In this document: positions 1 through 8,800 of the stretch, one piece after another | Numbering within the stretch: the first letter of the stretch is position 1 | Layout: every line of letters begins with the position of its first letter | NCBI GenBank assembly: GCA_023428205.1 | Contig: JAEYZB010000077.1 | Location: 1-13,537, forward strand | Direction: 5' to 3' | DNA: 13,537 bases | Origin: Bacteroidota bacterium | GTDB lineage: Bacteria > Bacteroidota > Bacteroidia > Chitinophagales > LD1 | Made by a program: the position numbers and the translations under genes | The notes under the pieces: generated by a model | Seen by the model: only the letters and a program-made list of their open reading frames with translations | Databases searched by the model: none | What the model was told of the DNA's origin: nothing

Positions 1-1082
<1,082 letters not shown>

Positions 1083-1136
1083 TTATTCCTTTTTGGGGTA
1101 AGTGGTTTAAAAAAACGAGCAAGATTAGCCCAATAA

Positions 1137-1165
1137 AAAAGTCCCACGCAATGCGTGGGACTTTT
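1137..1165. terminator. Bidirectional intrinsic terminator between glpK and the protease operon
   Basis: AAAAGTCCCACGCA (1137-1150) is a perfect inverted repeat of TGCGTGGGACTTTT (1152-1165). In practice this is a GC-rich stem of about 12 bp with a short loop, flanked by an A-run on the left (1135-1140) and a T-run on the right. The A-run gives a U-tract on the minus strand too. It sits in the gap between two convergent genes, so it can end transcripts from both sides. Confidence 0.88.
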
Positions 1166-1183
1166 CGTAATAATGGTGGTAAG

Positions 1184-3355
1184 TTATTTTGCAATAACTA
1201 ATTTTTCTGTTTGTGTAAATGTGTTTGATTGAAGGGTGATGGTGTAAACTCCTGTCGCCAAATCACTCACATTTACCAAAGAAATCGGGTCAATGATTTT
1301 ATGATTTTGCGCCTTGCGCCCTAAAGCATCGCTGATTTGAATTTCGGAGAATGGGTGATTGCTCGGAAGTTTTACCGTCACGAAACCGGAAGCAGGATTT
1401 GGGAATACGGAAACATCGACTTTTGCGTCTTTTGCTTCGTTAATAGCAGTGTTCGGATTTCCGCCCGTTATATTAATATTATCGATGTATAAAGCATTTC
1501 CCCAGCCGGTGGTGTTTTCAAATTTGAGGAGTACGTTTGTTTGGCCTTTCAAATAAGATAATGATAAACTTACGCTATCCCATTCGCTTGCAATCGGCAC
1601 GAAAGGCGTTTCGGCTTCGTTGGTAGATGTTGCCATTGATTTTCCGCCATTTTTCCAAATGGAATTCCACGTTGTTCCGCAGTTCAAAGAATAGGAAACA
1701 GCTAAAGAATCATAGCGTGTTCCTCGCGAAACGTAAGCATATTGAAACGAAAGGCGAGGAGCGGAAATCAGCGAAAAATCAAAATTTTGCATAACGAAAG
1801 CGTCTTTCCGTTTTCCCGGAGTGGTAGTGTAAGCACTATTATCAATCCAAATGCAAAGGTCGCTTAATCCATATCCGCCAGCACTTCCTTCTTTCCATTT
1901 TACGACATCATTGCTAGGGTTCTGAATAGTCCAGTCGGCAGGAGGGAAGAAGCCACTTTCAAAATCTTCTGAGTACGGTGTGAAAAAACCGGTACTTTGA
2001 TTACTTACAGAAAATTCGGTTTCGGCAGAATCATTTTGCGAATTGTTGTCAGGTGCGCCATTTACATTTGTGATAGATACCGTAAATTGATGGTTGCCGT
2101 TACTGATTCCTGTGATAGCAGGAAGCGTAATGTAAGTATTGTTTAGTGCCGGAATCAAACCGTTCCACGTATATATAGTAGAACTTCCGTCAATTCCGTA
2201 GGAAATACTCAATGTATTGATGTCTGTCTGACCAATGTTTTTCACATAAATAATTGGATTCAGTACATCAGTACACAAGGTGCTGTCCGGTTGTAAAAGG
2301 TTTGCTATCGCAGCATCTATGTTGTAATAACAGCGAGACAAACCTCCCGTTTTTAGACTTGCTCTGGAAAAACTTGGGCTTGATAAGGTGCCATTGATTA
2401 CGCCCATCATCCGCGCCTCCTGTCCCAACGTAAACATCCCTTTGCAACCATCATAGGAATAGTCCATGTGGTTCATGAACATATCATTGGTGCTGCAACT
2501 TACTTGCGGGTGTGTCGGGCAGCCGAAATATTGGTCACCTTGGTTAGGTGTGTCACTTACTCTATCCGAACCGTTACATGCGCCATTATCATCGCCCCAA
2601 ATGTGATACAATCCTAACCAGTGTCCTACTTCGTGAGTAAGCGTACCACCTCGGTCGTAGTTTGCCATCAGTATTCCTGTTGTACCAATTGTATTGTAGC
2701 GAGCGACAACACCGTCTGTATTGGCAGCACCAAATGGTGGAGGAAACTGAGCATAAGCTAACACTCCTGATGAAGCCATATCTCCACCCGGGCGAACAGT
2801 CCATACATTAAAGTATTTGTTTCTGTCCCATATTGTGGATGGTTTCACTTGACTTTCAATTTCGGGTTGGTCCCAGCTTGCTGCGCCTAAATTGTGGCGC
2901 AATATTCCCGTAGTTGGATTTCCGCTTGGATCAAATTGCGCTAAACAAAAACGGATTTTGGTGTGTGCCGATAGGGCTTTAAACTCATCGGGTACATTCG
3001 CCAATCTTTCCGGACTAAGGGAAAAATCGTTATTCAATGCATCAATTTGTGAAATGATTTGTGCATCGGATATATTTTCGCCTCCAGGTGCTCCTATGGC
3101 ATCGCCATTATGAACGATGTGAAATACCACAGGAATATAGATTGTATCGCTCAAAGCGCGAGAAGAATTACCATTTTGAGCGAAATTGATTTCATCTCGT
3201 TCGCATGCTTCTATAAATTGTAGATACTGTTCATTCGCTTCAGTATTTCCTGCAAGGTATCTGCGAAGAACGTCCATTGAACCGCACCAATTTTCTTGGG
3301 CAAATCCTGTTGATAGCAATGCTGAAAAAAGGATGCCGGTTATATTTTTTTTCAT
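1184..3355 (-). CDS. Secreted M43 (pappalysin-type) zinc metalloprotease with T9SS sorting domain
   Basis: A 723-residue secreted endopeptidase. Residues 1-20 (MKKNITGILFSALLSTGFAQ) form a Sec signal peptide with no lipobox. The M43 catalytic domain spans about 70-325. It has the extended zinc motif HEVGHWLGLYH at 241-251 (ligands H241, H245, H251; catalytic E242) and a Met-turn MDYS with M297. Cysteines around 259-304 resemble those of cytophagalysin-like members. A CARDB-like segment follows (about 360-450), then a choice-of-anchor-J/MAM-like beta domain (about 462-631, EDFESGFFPPADW to LYIDNINI). The type A T9SS C-terminal sorting domain covers about 646-723 (VSVFPNPASG, ending KLVIAK). 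The protein should cross the inner membrane by Sec and the outer membrane by T9SS. The ATG at 3355 is supported by the signal peptide. The gene lies 22 bp after the larger protease, so the two are probably co-transcribed. The natural substrate cannot be told from sequence. Confidence 0.93.
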   Translation of the reverse strand: MKKNITGILFSALLSTGFAQENWCGSMDVLRRYLAGNTEANEQYLQFIEACERDEINFAQNGNSSRALSDTIYIPVVFHIVHNGDAIGAPGGENISDAQIISQIDALNNDFSLSPERLANVPDEFKALSAHTKIRFCLAQFDPSGNPTTGILRHNLGAASWDQPEIESQVKPSTIWDRNKYFNVWTVRPGGDMASSGVLAYAQFPPPFGAANTDGVVARYNTIGTTGILMANYDRGGTLTHEVGHWLGLYHIWGDDNGACNGSDRVSDTPNQGDQYFGCPTHPQVSCSTNDMFMNHMDYSYDGCKGMFTLGQEARMMGVINGTLSSPSFSRASLKTGGLSRCYYNIDAAIANLLQPDSTLCTDVLNPIIYVKNIGQTDINTLSISYGIDGSSTIYTWNGLIPALNNTYITLPAITGISNGNHQFTVSITNVNGAPDNNSQNDSAETEFSVSNQSTGFFTPYSEDFESGFFPPADWTIQNPSNDVVKWKEGSAGGYGLSDLCIWIDNSAYTTTPGKRKDAFVMQNFDFSLISAPRLSFQYAYVSRGTRYDSLAVSYSLNCGTTWNSIWKNGGKSMATSTNEAETPFVPIASEWDSVSLSLSYLKGQTNVLLKFENTTGWGNALYIDNINITGGNPNTAINEAKDAKVDVSVFPNPASGFVTVKLPSNHPFSEIQISDALGRKAQNHKIIDPISLVNVSDLATGVYTITLQSNTFTQTEKLVIAK

Positions 3356-3377
3356 GAGCGTTGTGATGTGTTAAGTC

Positions 3378-6300
3378 TTATTGTTTGATAAATTTCAGTG
3401 TTTGAATACTGTTGTCTGTTTTTACTTGTACAGAATAAACACCGTTTGCCCATGAACTGACAGGAATCAAAGTTGAGTGGTTTTTATCCGAATATATAGG
3501 GCTTTGTAGTACCATTCTGCCCAATGCATCATGGATAGAGTAGCTGAATTTGACCATTTCTTTAAATTCCAAATCCAATTGTACCTGATTTTGTGCAGGG
3601 TTAGGGAATAATGCCACTCGTTCAATATCATTCAAGTTTTCTATTCCTGTTACTTTATCTACAAAGACATTTCCTGTTGCGACACAACCATTTCCATCAG
3701 TAACAGTGTATCCGTAGCTTCCGGTCGTCAGTCCTGTAATGGTGCTGCCACTCATTCCATTGTTCCACGAATAGGATAGTGGTGCAGCACCCGTTGCTGT
3801 TACCGTAGCGGAGCCATTAGCCTGACTACTTGTTTCCGGTGTAGAAGAAGACGATGCTATGCTGATTCCTCCTAATTGGGCAATTGTAACGGTAGCGGTT
3901 CCGCTGCAACCATTGGCGGAAGCAGTTACTGCATAAGTTCCGGCTCCCACTCCACTTAATGTTGCTCCCTGAGCTCCCGTATTCCAACTATAAGTAGCTC
4001 CGACAGCGGATGTATTGGCTGTTGCCGAACCATTATTCAGTCCGCAGCTCGCATTGGTAACGTCTGTCGTGACGGCTAGTGTGCTACCACCTGATGTGAT
4101 GGTTACAGACCTTGTCACAGAACAGTTTTTAGAATCTCTAACGGTTACGGTGTATGACCCTACTGCCAAATTGCTTGCAGTTTGAGTGTTTGCTCCGTTG
4201 CTCCAACTGTAGGTGTAGCCTGGTGTGCCACCGGAAGCATTGGCTGTTGCAGAACCTAAAGAACCACCACAGCCGGCATCTGTTTTAGATGTGGTTGCCG
4301 ATACAGCCGAAGTCGGCTGTGTGATGGTTGCACTTGCTGTAGTCGAACAACTGTTGGCATCGGTTACCGTAACGGTGTACGACCCTGCTATTTTGTTGGC
4401 GATGGAGGCTGATGAGCCTCCGCCTGACCAGCTATAAGTATAGTTTGGTGTTCCTCCTGATGGCGCTACTGAAGCACTGCCTGTAGCCTGCCCGAAGCAG
4501 TTTACTGCTGTCGGTGTTACTACTGCTGTCGGTTTTGCATTTACGGTAATATAGGATGTTTTTGTTTCACTGTCATTTCCTACTCCATTAGTAGCTGTCA
4601 GTGTTACGGTATATGTTCCCGGTGTATTGAATGTTATAGTTGGAGACTGTGTTGCGGACGAACTCGGGGTTCCTCCTGCAAAAGTCCAATTCCAACCCGT
4701 AGGACTGTTTGTTGATAGATCTGTAAATGTAACAGACGATCCTGCACATACACTGGTATTTGATGCGGAGAAATTGGCTACCGGAGGATTTGTTGCAGGG
4801 GCATTATTATAGATATTAATGTTATCCAAATGAGTGTTATTTCCGTATCGGCTGATATTGACAAAAGCAAAACGTACGCTTGATTGGCCAGATAAAGCAC
4901 TTAGATTAATGGAATCTTTTTTCCACTGCCCTGCTGTAGGTACAAATGCATTACCTCCTGTACCTGTTGCTGTCGCTAAGGCTGTTCCTCCTTTGTACCA
5001 CAGGTTTGTCCACGTAGCTCCGCAGTTTGTAGAGTATAAAATCTGCAGAGAGTCCGCATGTGTAGCATCATATATTTTATAAGCGTAATCAAATTTTAAC
5101 CATCCATTAGATACTCCCGAAAAGCTATATGCAGGTGTAATCAACCAGTCTTTCAAGCTAACACCTTCTGCTGCTTGATATTCATAATTATTTACGCGTG
5201 CGCAGGAGTTAGAAGTGCCAAAGCCACCCGCATTTGTAGCTGTTCTTCGTCTCCACGTAGTATCTGATTGTGGATTATTAATGGTCCAATTAGTAGGCGG
5301 GAAAGTCGCACTTTCGAATCCTTCAATAAGGGGCAAGGTATTTGTTCCTATTACGGTTACGGCTCCGTTTACGGTAGAAGTATTGCTTCCGTTTCCATCC
5401 GTAGCGGTAAGTGATGCATTATAAGATCCTGCGGTGTTATACGTTACTGTTACCGTTGTCGTGGATGCAGAGGTCGATGGCGTTCCTCCCGGGAAACTCC
5501 AAGAAACAGAAGTTGCTCCGATAGTCGTGTTTGTGTAGGTTACAGATTGTCCTGCACAAATATTATTGGGAGAAACGGTGAATGAAGCCGTTGGTCCATT
5601 AGGGGAAACGCATGCCAAGTTATTAGCCGCTACTAACTGCGAACGATATGCATAGCTGGTAAAGGGAGCGCTTAATCCACTGCCATTTAACAGGACATTC
5701 ATTAGTGCTGATTGTTGAGCTGTAAACATGGCAGGGCAGTTGCTGTAGTCCATAATATTTTCATATTGGTCGCCCGGAGCCGGAGTGCCACAAGAGTTGA
5801 CTGTCGTGCCGCAAGCTTGGCTCATATTGGCATCGTCAGAATTGGGTGTATCACTAAATCCATCATCTCCGCTTGGATAGGTAGAACTGCATCCGCCAGC
5901 ATCACCCCAAATATGGTGTAGTCCTAAGTAGTGTCCGGTTTCGTGTGCCAAAGTACTTCCTGCAGACCAAAAGCCTACTTCATATTCCAACACAATTCCA
6001 TCAATGGAAGTACCAACGGTTCCGTTATACGGTATGTAAGCATATCCACCTGTTCCTCCTCCTTGTGCTGTTCCGCTGTTACACAAATCGGTTACCCAAA
6101 TGTTTAGATATTTTTGCTGATTCCAAGGATTTACACTTCCTGTAGAGGCGCTTTTCATATCGTTTTCTTCGCCATTATCCTGATCGAAGCAAGATTTACT
6201 TGTTATAAAACGGTTGATTCCATTAGTTGCATTGCCATTTGGATCGCGTTGCGCTAAACAAAGTTCTATTTGACAGTCAGTAGCTATGCTTCTAAATGCC

Positions 6301-6656
6301 GGACGGATATTAGCGGTATCTGCTGTTGTTTTTCTAAAGTAGGTGTTCGCTTCACTAATCATATTAAAAATCATAGCGTTGGTAACAGCATTTTGTTTCG
6401 TCTGTGTGTTCAAAACCACATGTACTACTACCGGAATAGAACGTACCGCGCGAGACGGATTATTAGAATGATTTAGAAGTCCGGCTTCTTGTATCATCTG
6501 CATATCCAGTGCTTCATTGAGTACGTTTTGCGCAAATGCCGGATTAATAGCCATTTGGCGATCCCGAGCAGGGATAAATCCGCATTGTCTTTGTTGTGAA
6601 AATAGTGTAGTGGAAAACGCTAATAAAGCGGTCGCGAGTACAAGAGTTTTTTTCAT
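3378..6656 (-). CDS. Secreted multidomain M43 metalloprotease with PKD domains, SprB-like repeats and T9SS sorting domain
   Basis: I take the ATG at 6656 as the start (1092 residues). A TTG two codons earlier is possible but unneeded, because MKKTLVLATALLAFSTTLFSQ is already a full signal peptide. The M43 domain (about 70-335) has HETGHYLGLHH at 238-248 (H238, E239, H242, H248) and the Met-turn ENIMDYS with M302. Next come a PKD-like domain (354-435), a choice-of-anchor-J/MAM-like domain (443-618), a second PKD-like domain (624-708), four SprB-like repeats (about 711-1000) and a type A T9SS sorting domain (about 1013-1092, ALFPNPAQNQ, ending KFIKQ). All catalytic residues are present, so it should be an active surface or extracellular protease. 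The PKD and SprB parts suggest binding to polysaccharide or a surface. It is the first gene of the protease pair, and the downstream gene shares its catalytic, J and sorting domains, so they are probably paralogues that differ in accessory modules. Confidence 0.93.
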   Translation of the reverse strand: MKKTLVLATALLAFSTTLFSQQRQCGFIPARDRQMAINPAFAQNVLNEALDMQMIQEAGLLNHSNNPSRAVRSIPVVVHVVLNTQTKQNAVTNAMIFNMISEANTYFRKTTADTANIRPAFRSIATDCQIELCLAQRDPNGNATNGINRFITSKSCFDQDNGEENDMKSASTGSVNPWNQQKYLNIWVTDLCNSGTAQGGGTGGYAYIPYNGTVGTSIDGIVLEYEVGFWSAGSTLAHETGHYLGLHHIWGDAGGCSSTYPSGDDGFSDTPNSDDANMSQACGTTVNSCGTPAPGDQYENIMDYSNCPAMFTAQQSALMNVLLNGSGLSAPFTSYAYRSQLVAANNLACVSPNGPTASFTVSPNNICAGQSVTYTNTTIGATSVSWSFPGGTPSTSASTTTVTVTYNTAGSYNASLTATDGNGSNTSTVNGAVTVIGTNTLPLIEGFESATFPPTNWTINNPQSDTTWRRRTATNAGGFGTSNSCARVNNYEYQAAEGVSLKDWLITPAYSFSGVSNGWLKFDYAYKIYDATHADSLQILYSTNCGATWTNLWYKGGTALATATGTGGNAFVPTAGQWKKDSINLSALSGQSSVRFAFVNISRYGNNTHLDNINIYNNAPATNPPVANFSASNTSVCAGSSVTFTDLSTNSPTGWNWTFAGGTPSSSATQSPTITFNTPGTYTVTLTATNGVGNDSETKTSYITVNAKPTAVVTPTAVNCFGQATGSASVAPSGGTPNYTYSWSGGGSSASIANKIAGSYTVTVTDANSCSTTASATITQPTSAVSATTSKTDAGCGGSLGSATANASGGTPGYTYSWSNGANTQTASNLAVGSYTVTVRDSKNCSVTRSVTITSGGSTLAVTTDVTNASCGLNNGSATANTSAVGATYSWNTGAQGATLSGVGAGTYAVTASANGCSGTATVTIAQLGGISIASSSSTPETSSQANGSATVTATGAAPLSYSWNNGMSGSTITGLTTGSYGYTVTDGNGCVATGNVFVDKVTGIENLNDIERVALFPNPAQNQVQLDLEFKEMVKFSYSIHDALGRMVLQSPIYSDKNHSTLIPVSSWANGVYSVQVKTDNSIQTLKFIKQ
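3657..4526 (-). repeat. Four tandem SprB-like protein repeats
   Basis: Within the larger protease, four units of about 68-75 residues recur. Each has an N-terminal cysteine region followed by a core of the form YSW-x-x-G, then a GSYTVTV-type strand, then D-x-x-x-C. Core examples are YTYSWSGGG, YTYSWSNGA, ATYSWNTGA and LSYSWNNGM; strand examples are GSYTVTVTDANSC and GSYTVTVRDSKNC. This is the pattern of the SprB repeat, named from the gliding adhesin SprB of Flavobacterium johnsoniae. Units 1 and 2 are most alike. Unit 3 lacks the GGTP stretch and unit 4 lacks the leading cysteine. Confidence 0.8.
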
Positions 6657-6794
6657 ATTCAAAATGATAGTTTAAAAAAAGCTGTCAATAACTTTTACTG
6701 ACAGCACTTTAGACGTGGCGAATATGGTAAAAAAAACGAAAAGCAGGTTAGGGGAAACGTTAAAAACGCTATGGCTAAAAATAGTAAAAAACCA
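6657..6794 (-). other. Intergenic region between the DoxX gene and the protease operon
   Basis: This 138-bp region is AT-rich and holds one terminator-like hairpin (listed separately) close to the protease start. An AT-only stem (AAATAGT/ACTATTT, 6779-6785 with 6794-6800) overlaps the DoxX stop codon and is probably incidental. I looked on the minus strand for the Bacteroidota promoter pattern (TTG, then TAnnTTTG). The only partial match is TATTTTTA near 6774-6781, with TTTC 20 bp upstream, which is too weak to call. Confidence 0.5.
6674..6705 (-). terminator. Hairpin with U-tract: end of the DUF1599-DoxX operon or leader attenuator of the proteases
   Basis: Read on the minus strand, GCTGTCA and TGACAGC (6705-6699 and 6687-6681) form a 7-bp stem with an 11-nt loop, followed at once by seven T residues. 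This is the form of an intrinsic terminator. It lies about 90 bp after the DoxX stop codon and ends only 17 nt before the ATG of the large protease. Confidence 0.65.
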
Positions 6795-8183
6795 CTATTT
6801 CTTGAAATACAGTGAGTTCAGATCTTCAAATGTCGGTAAATGCTTATAGTGCCATTTATTTACCACCACCCCATTTTTCAATAGAAGCAACCCTGGGTTG
6901 GAGCGCATAATGGTTTTCAAAGGCGTTTCATCTGCCGTGTAGAACGGATATGCACATTGGTGTTCGTGGCGAAACGTTTCCGCTTCTTCGCTTGTGAGCG
7001 CGTAAAATTTAATTCCTGCCTTGTCGCTTGCTTCCGCTAATTTGTTTAAACTTTCAAAAGCAGAAGTGTGTGTGTTACTCAATTTATAGGCAACAACAAT
7101 CAAGGAATATCCCTCGTAGTGCAATAAATCATCAGTAATTTCTTCTTTGTCTTCATTGAAAATGAAAAGATTCGTGATTTTCGCAGGAATACCTGCATCA
7201 ATAATAATGTCTTTGCGATCTTTGTAGTCCCATTCGTCATAATTCATGGTACTCAACTCGGCTGTCGAAAATTCTTTTTCTTCCTGCGTTTTTTTGTTTT
7301 TGTAAATAAACTTAAACTCTTTCACTTCGGGTTTTTCCGCTACTCGAAGTTTTGGAATATTGTTTCCTAAAGCATAGGGACGAAAATCAATTACGGGTTC
7401 ATTCCACAAGAAATTGTACAAGCAGAAAGCAAGTGTAAGTACGGCAATTCCGCTGGCAATGATTGTGCGTGGCAGTTCCGCAAACCAAGTAGAGATTTTT
7501 TTGTAGTTCAATGCCAAATATAAAATGACAACATCCAGAAACACGTCTTTCCAAAATGTTTCCCATGGTTTTAGTTTGATGAAGTCTCCAAAGCAACCGC
7601 AGTCCGTCACCTTCATTCCTGTTTCAGAAAAAGGCGCGGTAAAAAGTGTTGATGAAAATTTAATGCCTACCCAAATCATCAATAAACTGCCGATTCCTGT
7701 GACCCACGCAAAGTTTCGGTAAAGTGGCTTTTCGACAATACCTACAATTGCAAAACTCAAAATTGCACCGGTGAAAAACGCCCAGAATTTCAGTGATGGT
7801 GCGTAACCCGAAATATAGGTGTAACCCGTCAATGCCGTAAAAAACAAGGTCATCAGTAATAGAACGGAAACGGTGAGTTTCGGACGCCACCCAATAATAA
7901 TGGCAATCCCGGCCCAAATTTCCAACACAATCATAATGACAGAAAATGGTGTAGAAAACGGAGCAAAAACTTCCAGTTTCATCGCTTCAAAATATTCCAA
8001 CATTTTGTAGCTGGTTCCAAGTGGATCAACGGCTTTCACAAAGCCTGAAAACACAAATAGCGAACCGATAAAATGCTGCACATAATTTATTAAAATGCTT
8101 TTCGGTTTCGCAAAGAAAAATCGCAATAGTGATAATATTAATGCGGCAATACCAACGTATAAGAAAATGCTATAAACTGTCAT
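6795..8183 (-). CDS. DoxX/MauE-like membrane protein with C-terminal thioredoxin-like domain (BT_3928 family)
   Basis: A 462-residue inner-membrane protein. Hydrophobic segments lie at about 3-22, 32-48, 78-98, 105-125, 131-150, 158-175, 213-226 and 240-260. The first part matches DoxX/MauE-type four-helix redox membrane proteins (HFIGSLFVFSGFVKAVDP; EIWAGIAIIIGW). The sequence DCGCFGD, with C195 and C197, lies in a loop and resembles the cysteine motif of MauE-like proteins. Residues about 335-460 look like a thioredoxin fold (LIVVAYKLSN; GLLLLKNGVVVNKW) but have no CxxC, only C410. The family is conserved in Bacteroidota; a role in redox handling at the envelope is inferred, not shown. The ATG at 8183 is one base after the TAA of the DUF1599 gene, which suggests translational coupling. 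Confidence 0.85.
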   Translation of the reverse strand: MTVYSIFLYVGIAALILSLLRFFFAKPKSILINYVQHFIGSLFVFSGFVKAVDPLGTSYKMLEYFEAMKLEVFAPFSTPFSVIMIVLEIWAGIAIIIGWRPKLTVSVLLLMTLFFTALTGYTYISGYAPSLKFWAFFTGAILSFAIVGIVEKPLYRNFAWVTGIGSLLMIWVGIKFSSTLFTAPFSETGMKVTDCGCFGDFIKLKPWETFWKDVFLDVVILYLALNYKKISTWFAELPRTIIASGIAVLTLAFCLYNFLWNEPVIDFRPYALGNNIPKLRVAEKPEVKEFKFIYKNKKTQEEKEFSTAELSTMNYDEWDYKDRKDIIIDAGIPAKITNLFIFNEDKEEITDDLLHYEGYSLIVVAYKLSNTHTSAFESLNKLAEASDKAGIKFYALTSEEAETFRHEHQCAYPFYTADETPLKTIMRSNPGLLLLKNGVVVNKWHYKHLPTFEDLNSLYFKK

Positions 8184-8184
8184 A

Positions 8185-8739
8185 TTATTTTTTGTTTTGT
8201 TCTTCTAATTTTATAAGTGCGAAAATCGCATAATTCACAATGTCGGAATAACCGGCATCAATTCCTTCGGAAGCAATGGTGACGCCTTTGTTATCTTCTA
8301 TCGAACGAATCCGAAGCAACTTCTGCAAAATCAAATCTGTAAAACTGCTGATTCGCATATCTCGCCAAGCCTCGCCATAGTCATGGTTTTTGTTCAACAT
8401 CAACTCCTTTATACTTGACGCTTCTTTATCGAATAGTGTCAACGCTTCTGCTTCGCTTAGTTCCAGCGATTCGGTATTTTTTATTTTCAGTTGAATTAAC
8501 CCGATAAGAGCATAATTCACCAATGCAATAAACTCGCTCTCTACACTCTCGCTTACTTTCTGCACTCTGTTTTCTTCAATGGTGCGAATGCGTTGTGCTT
8601 TAATGAACAACTGGTCGGTGAGCGATGAAGCCCGCAATACCCGCCACGAAGTACCATAGTCTTTGGTCTTATTGCGAAACAGCTCTCTGCATTTCTGCAA
8701 AGCATGGTCGTACTGCTTAATGGTTTTTTCTAATTGCAT
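8185..8739 (-). CDS. DUF1599 protein with two tandem copies of the domain
   Basis: A 184-residue soluble protein of unknown function. The ATG at 8739 (MQLEKTIKQYDHALQKCREL) is preferred: the open frame continues to 9087, but that part is antisense to folP and resembles nothing. Two homologous halves are visible. Residues about 17-83 hold NKTKDYGTSWRVLRASSLTD and IKAQRIRTIEEN, ending VNYALIGLIQL; residues about 113-180 hold NKNHDYGEAWRDMRISSFTD and LLRIRSIEDN, ending VNYAIFALIKL. DUF1599 domains occur singly in phage-related proteins and in duplicate in Bacteroidota. I recall a proposed link to nucleotide modification, but this is a family-level prediction. The gene is the first of a two-gene unit with the DoxX-like gene and is divergent from folP. 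Confidence 0.87.
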   Translation of the reverse strand: MQLEKTIKQYDHALQKCRELFRNKTKDYGTSWRVLRASSLTDQLFIKAQRIRTIEENRVQKVSESVESEFIALVNYALIGLIQLKIKNTESLELSEAEALTLFDKEASSIKELMLNKNHDYGEAWRDMRISSFTDLILQKLLRIRSIEDNKGVTIASEGIDAGYSDIVNYAIFALIKLEEQNKK

Positions 8740-8750
8740 AAATAATTTGC

Positions 8751-8758
8751 TAAAGTTA
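8751..8758 (-). promoter_or_regulatory. Possible Bacteroidota-type -7 element for DUF1599-DoxX
   Basis: On the minus strand TAACTTTA matches TAnnTTTG at all fixed positions but the last, and ends 11 nt before the ATG at 8739. It would give a very short leader. I find no convincing TTG element at the expected distance, so this is a weak call. No matching element is seen for folP in the same 61-bp divergent gap (8740-8800). Confidence 0.25.
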
Positions 8759-8800
8759 GATATAAGGCTGAAATTGCGCAGCGATTTAATATTTTTTTGA

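Noticed and set aside
4225..5424. Open frames on the plus strand inside the large protease gene
   Set aside because: They mirror the repetitive Thr/Ser/Ala-rich coding strand, overlap a well-supported gene, and show no family features.
6681..6690. TTGACA on the minus strand as a sigma70 -35 box for the proteases
   Set aside because: It is part of the hairpin stem, has no -10 element at a suitable distance, and would place the start of transcription at or past the ATG. Bacteroidota also use a different promoter consensus.
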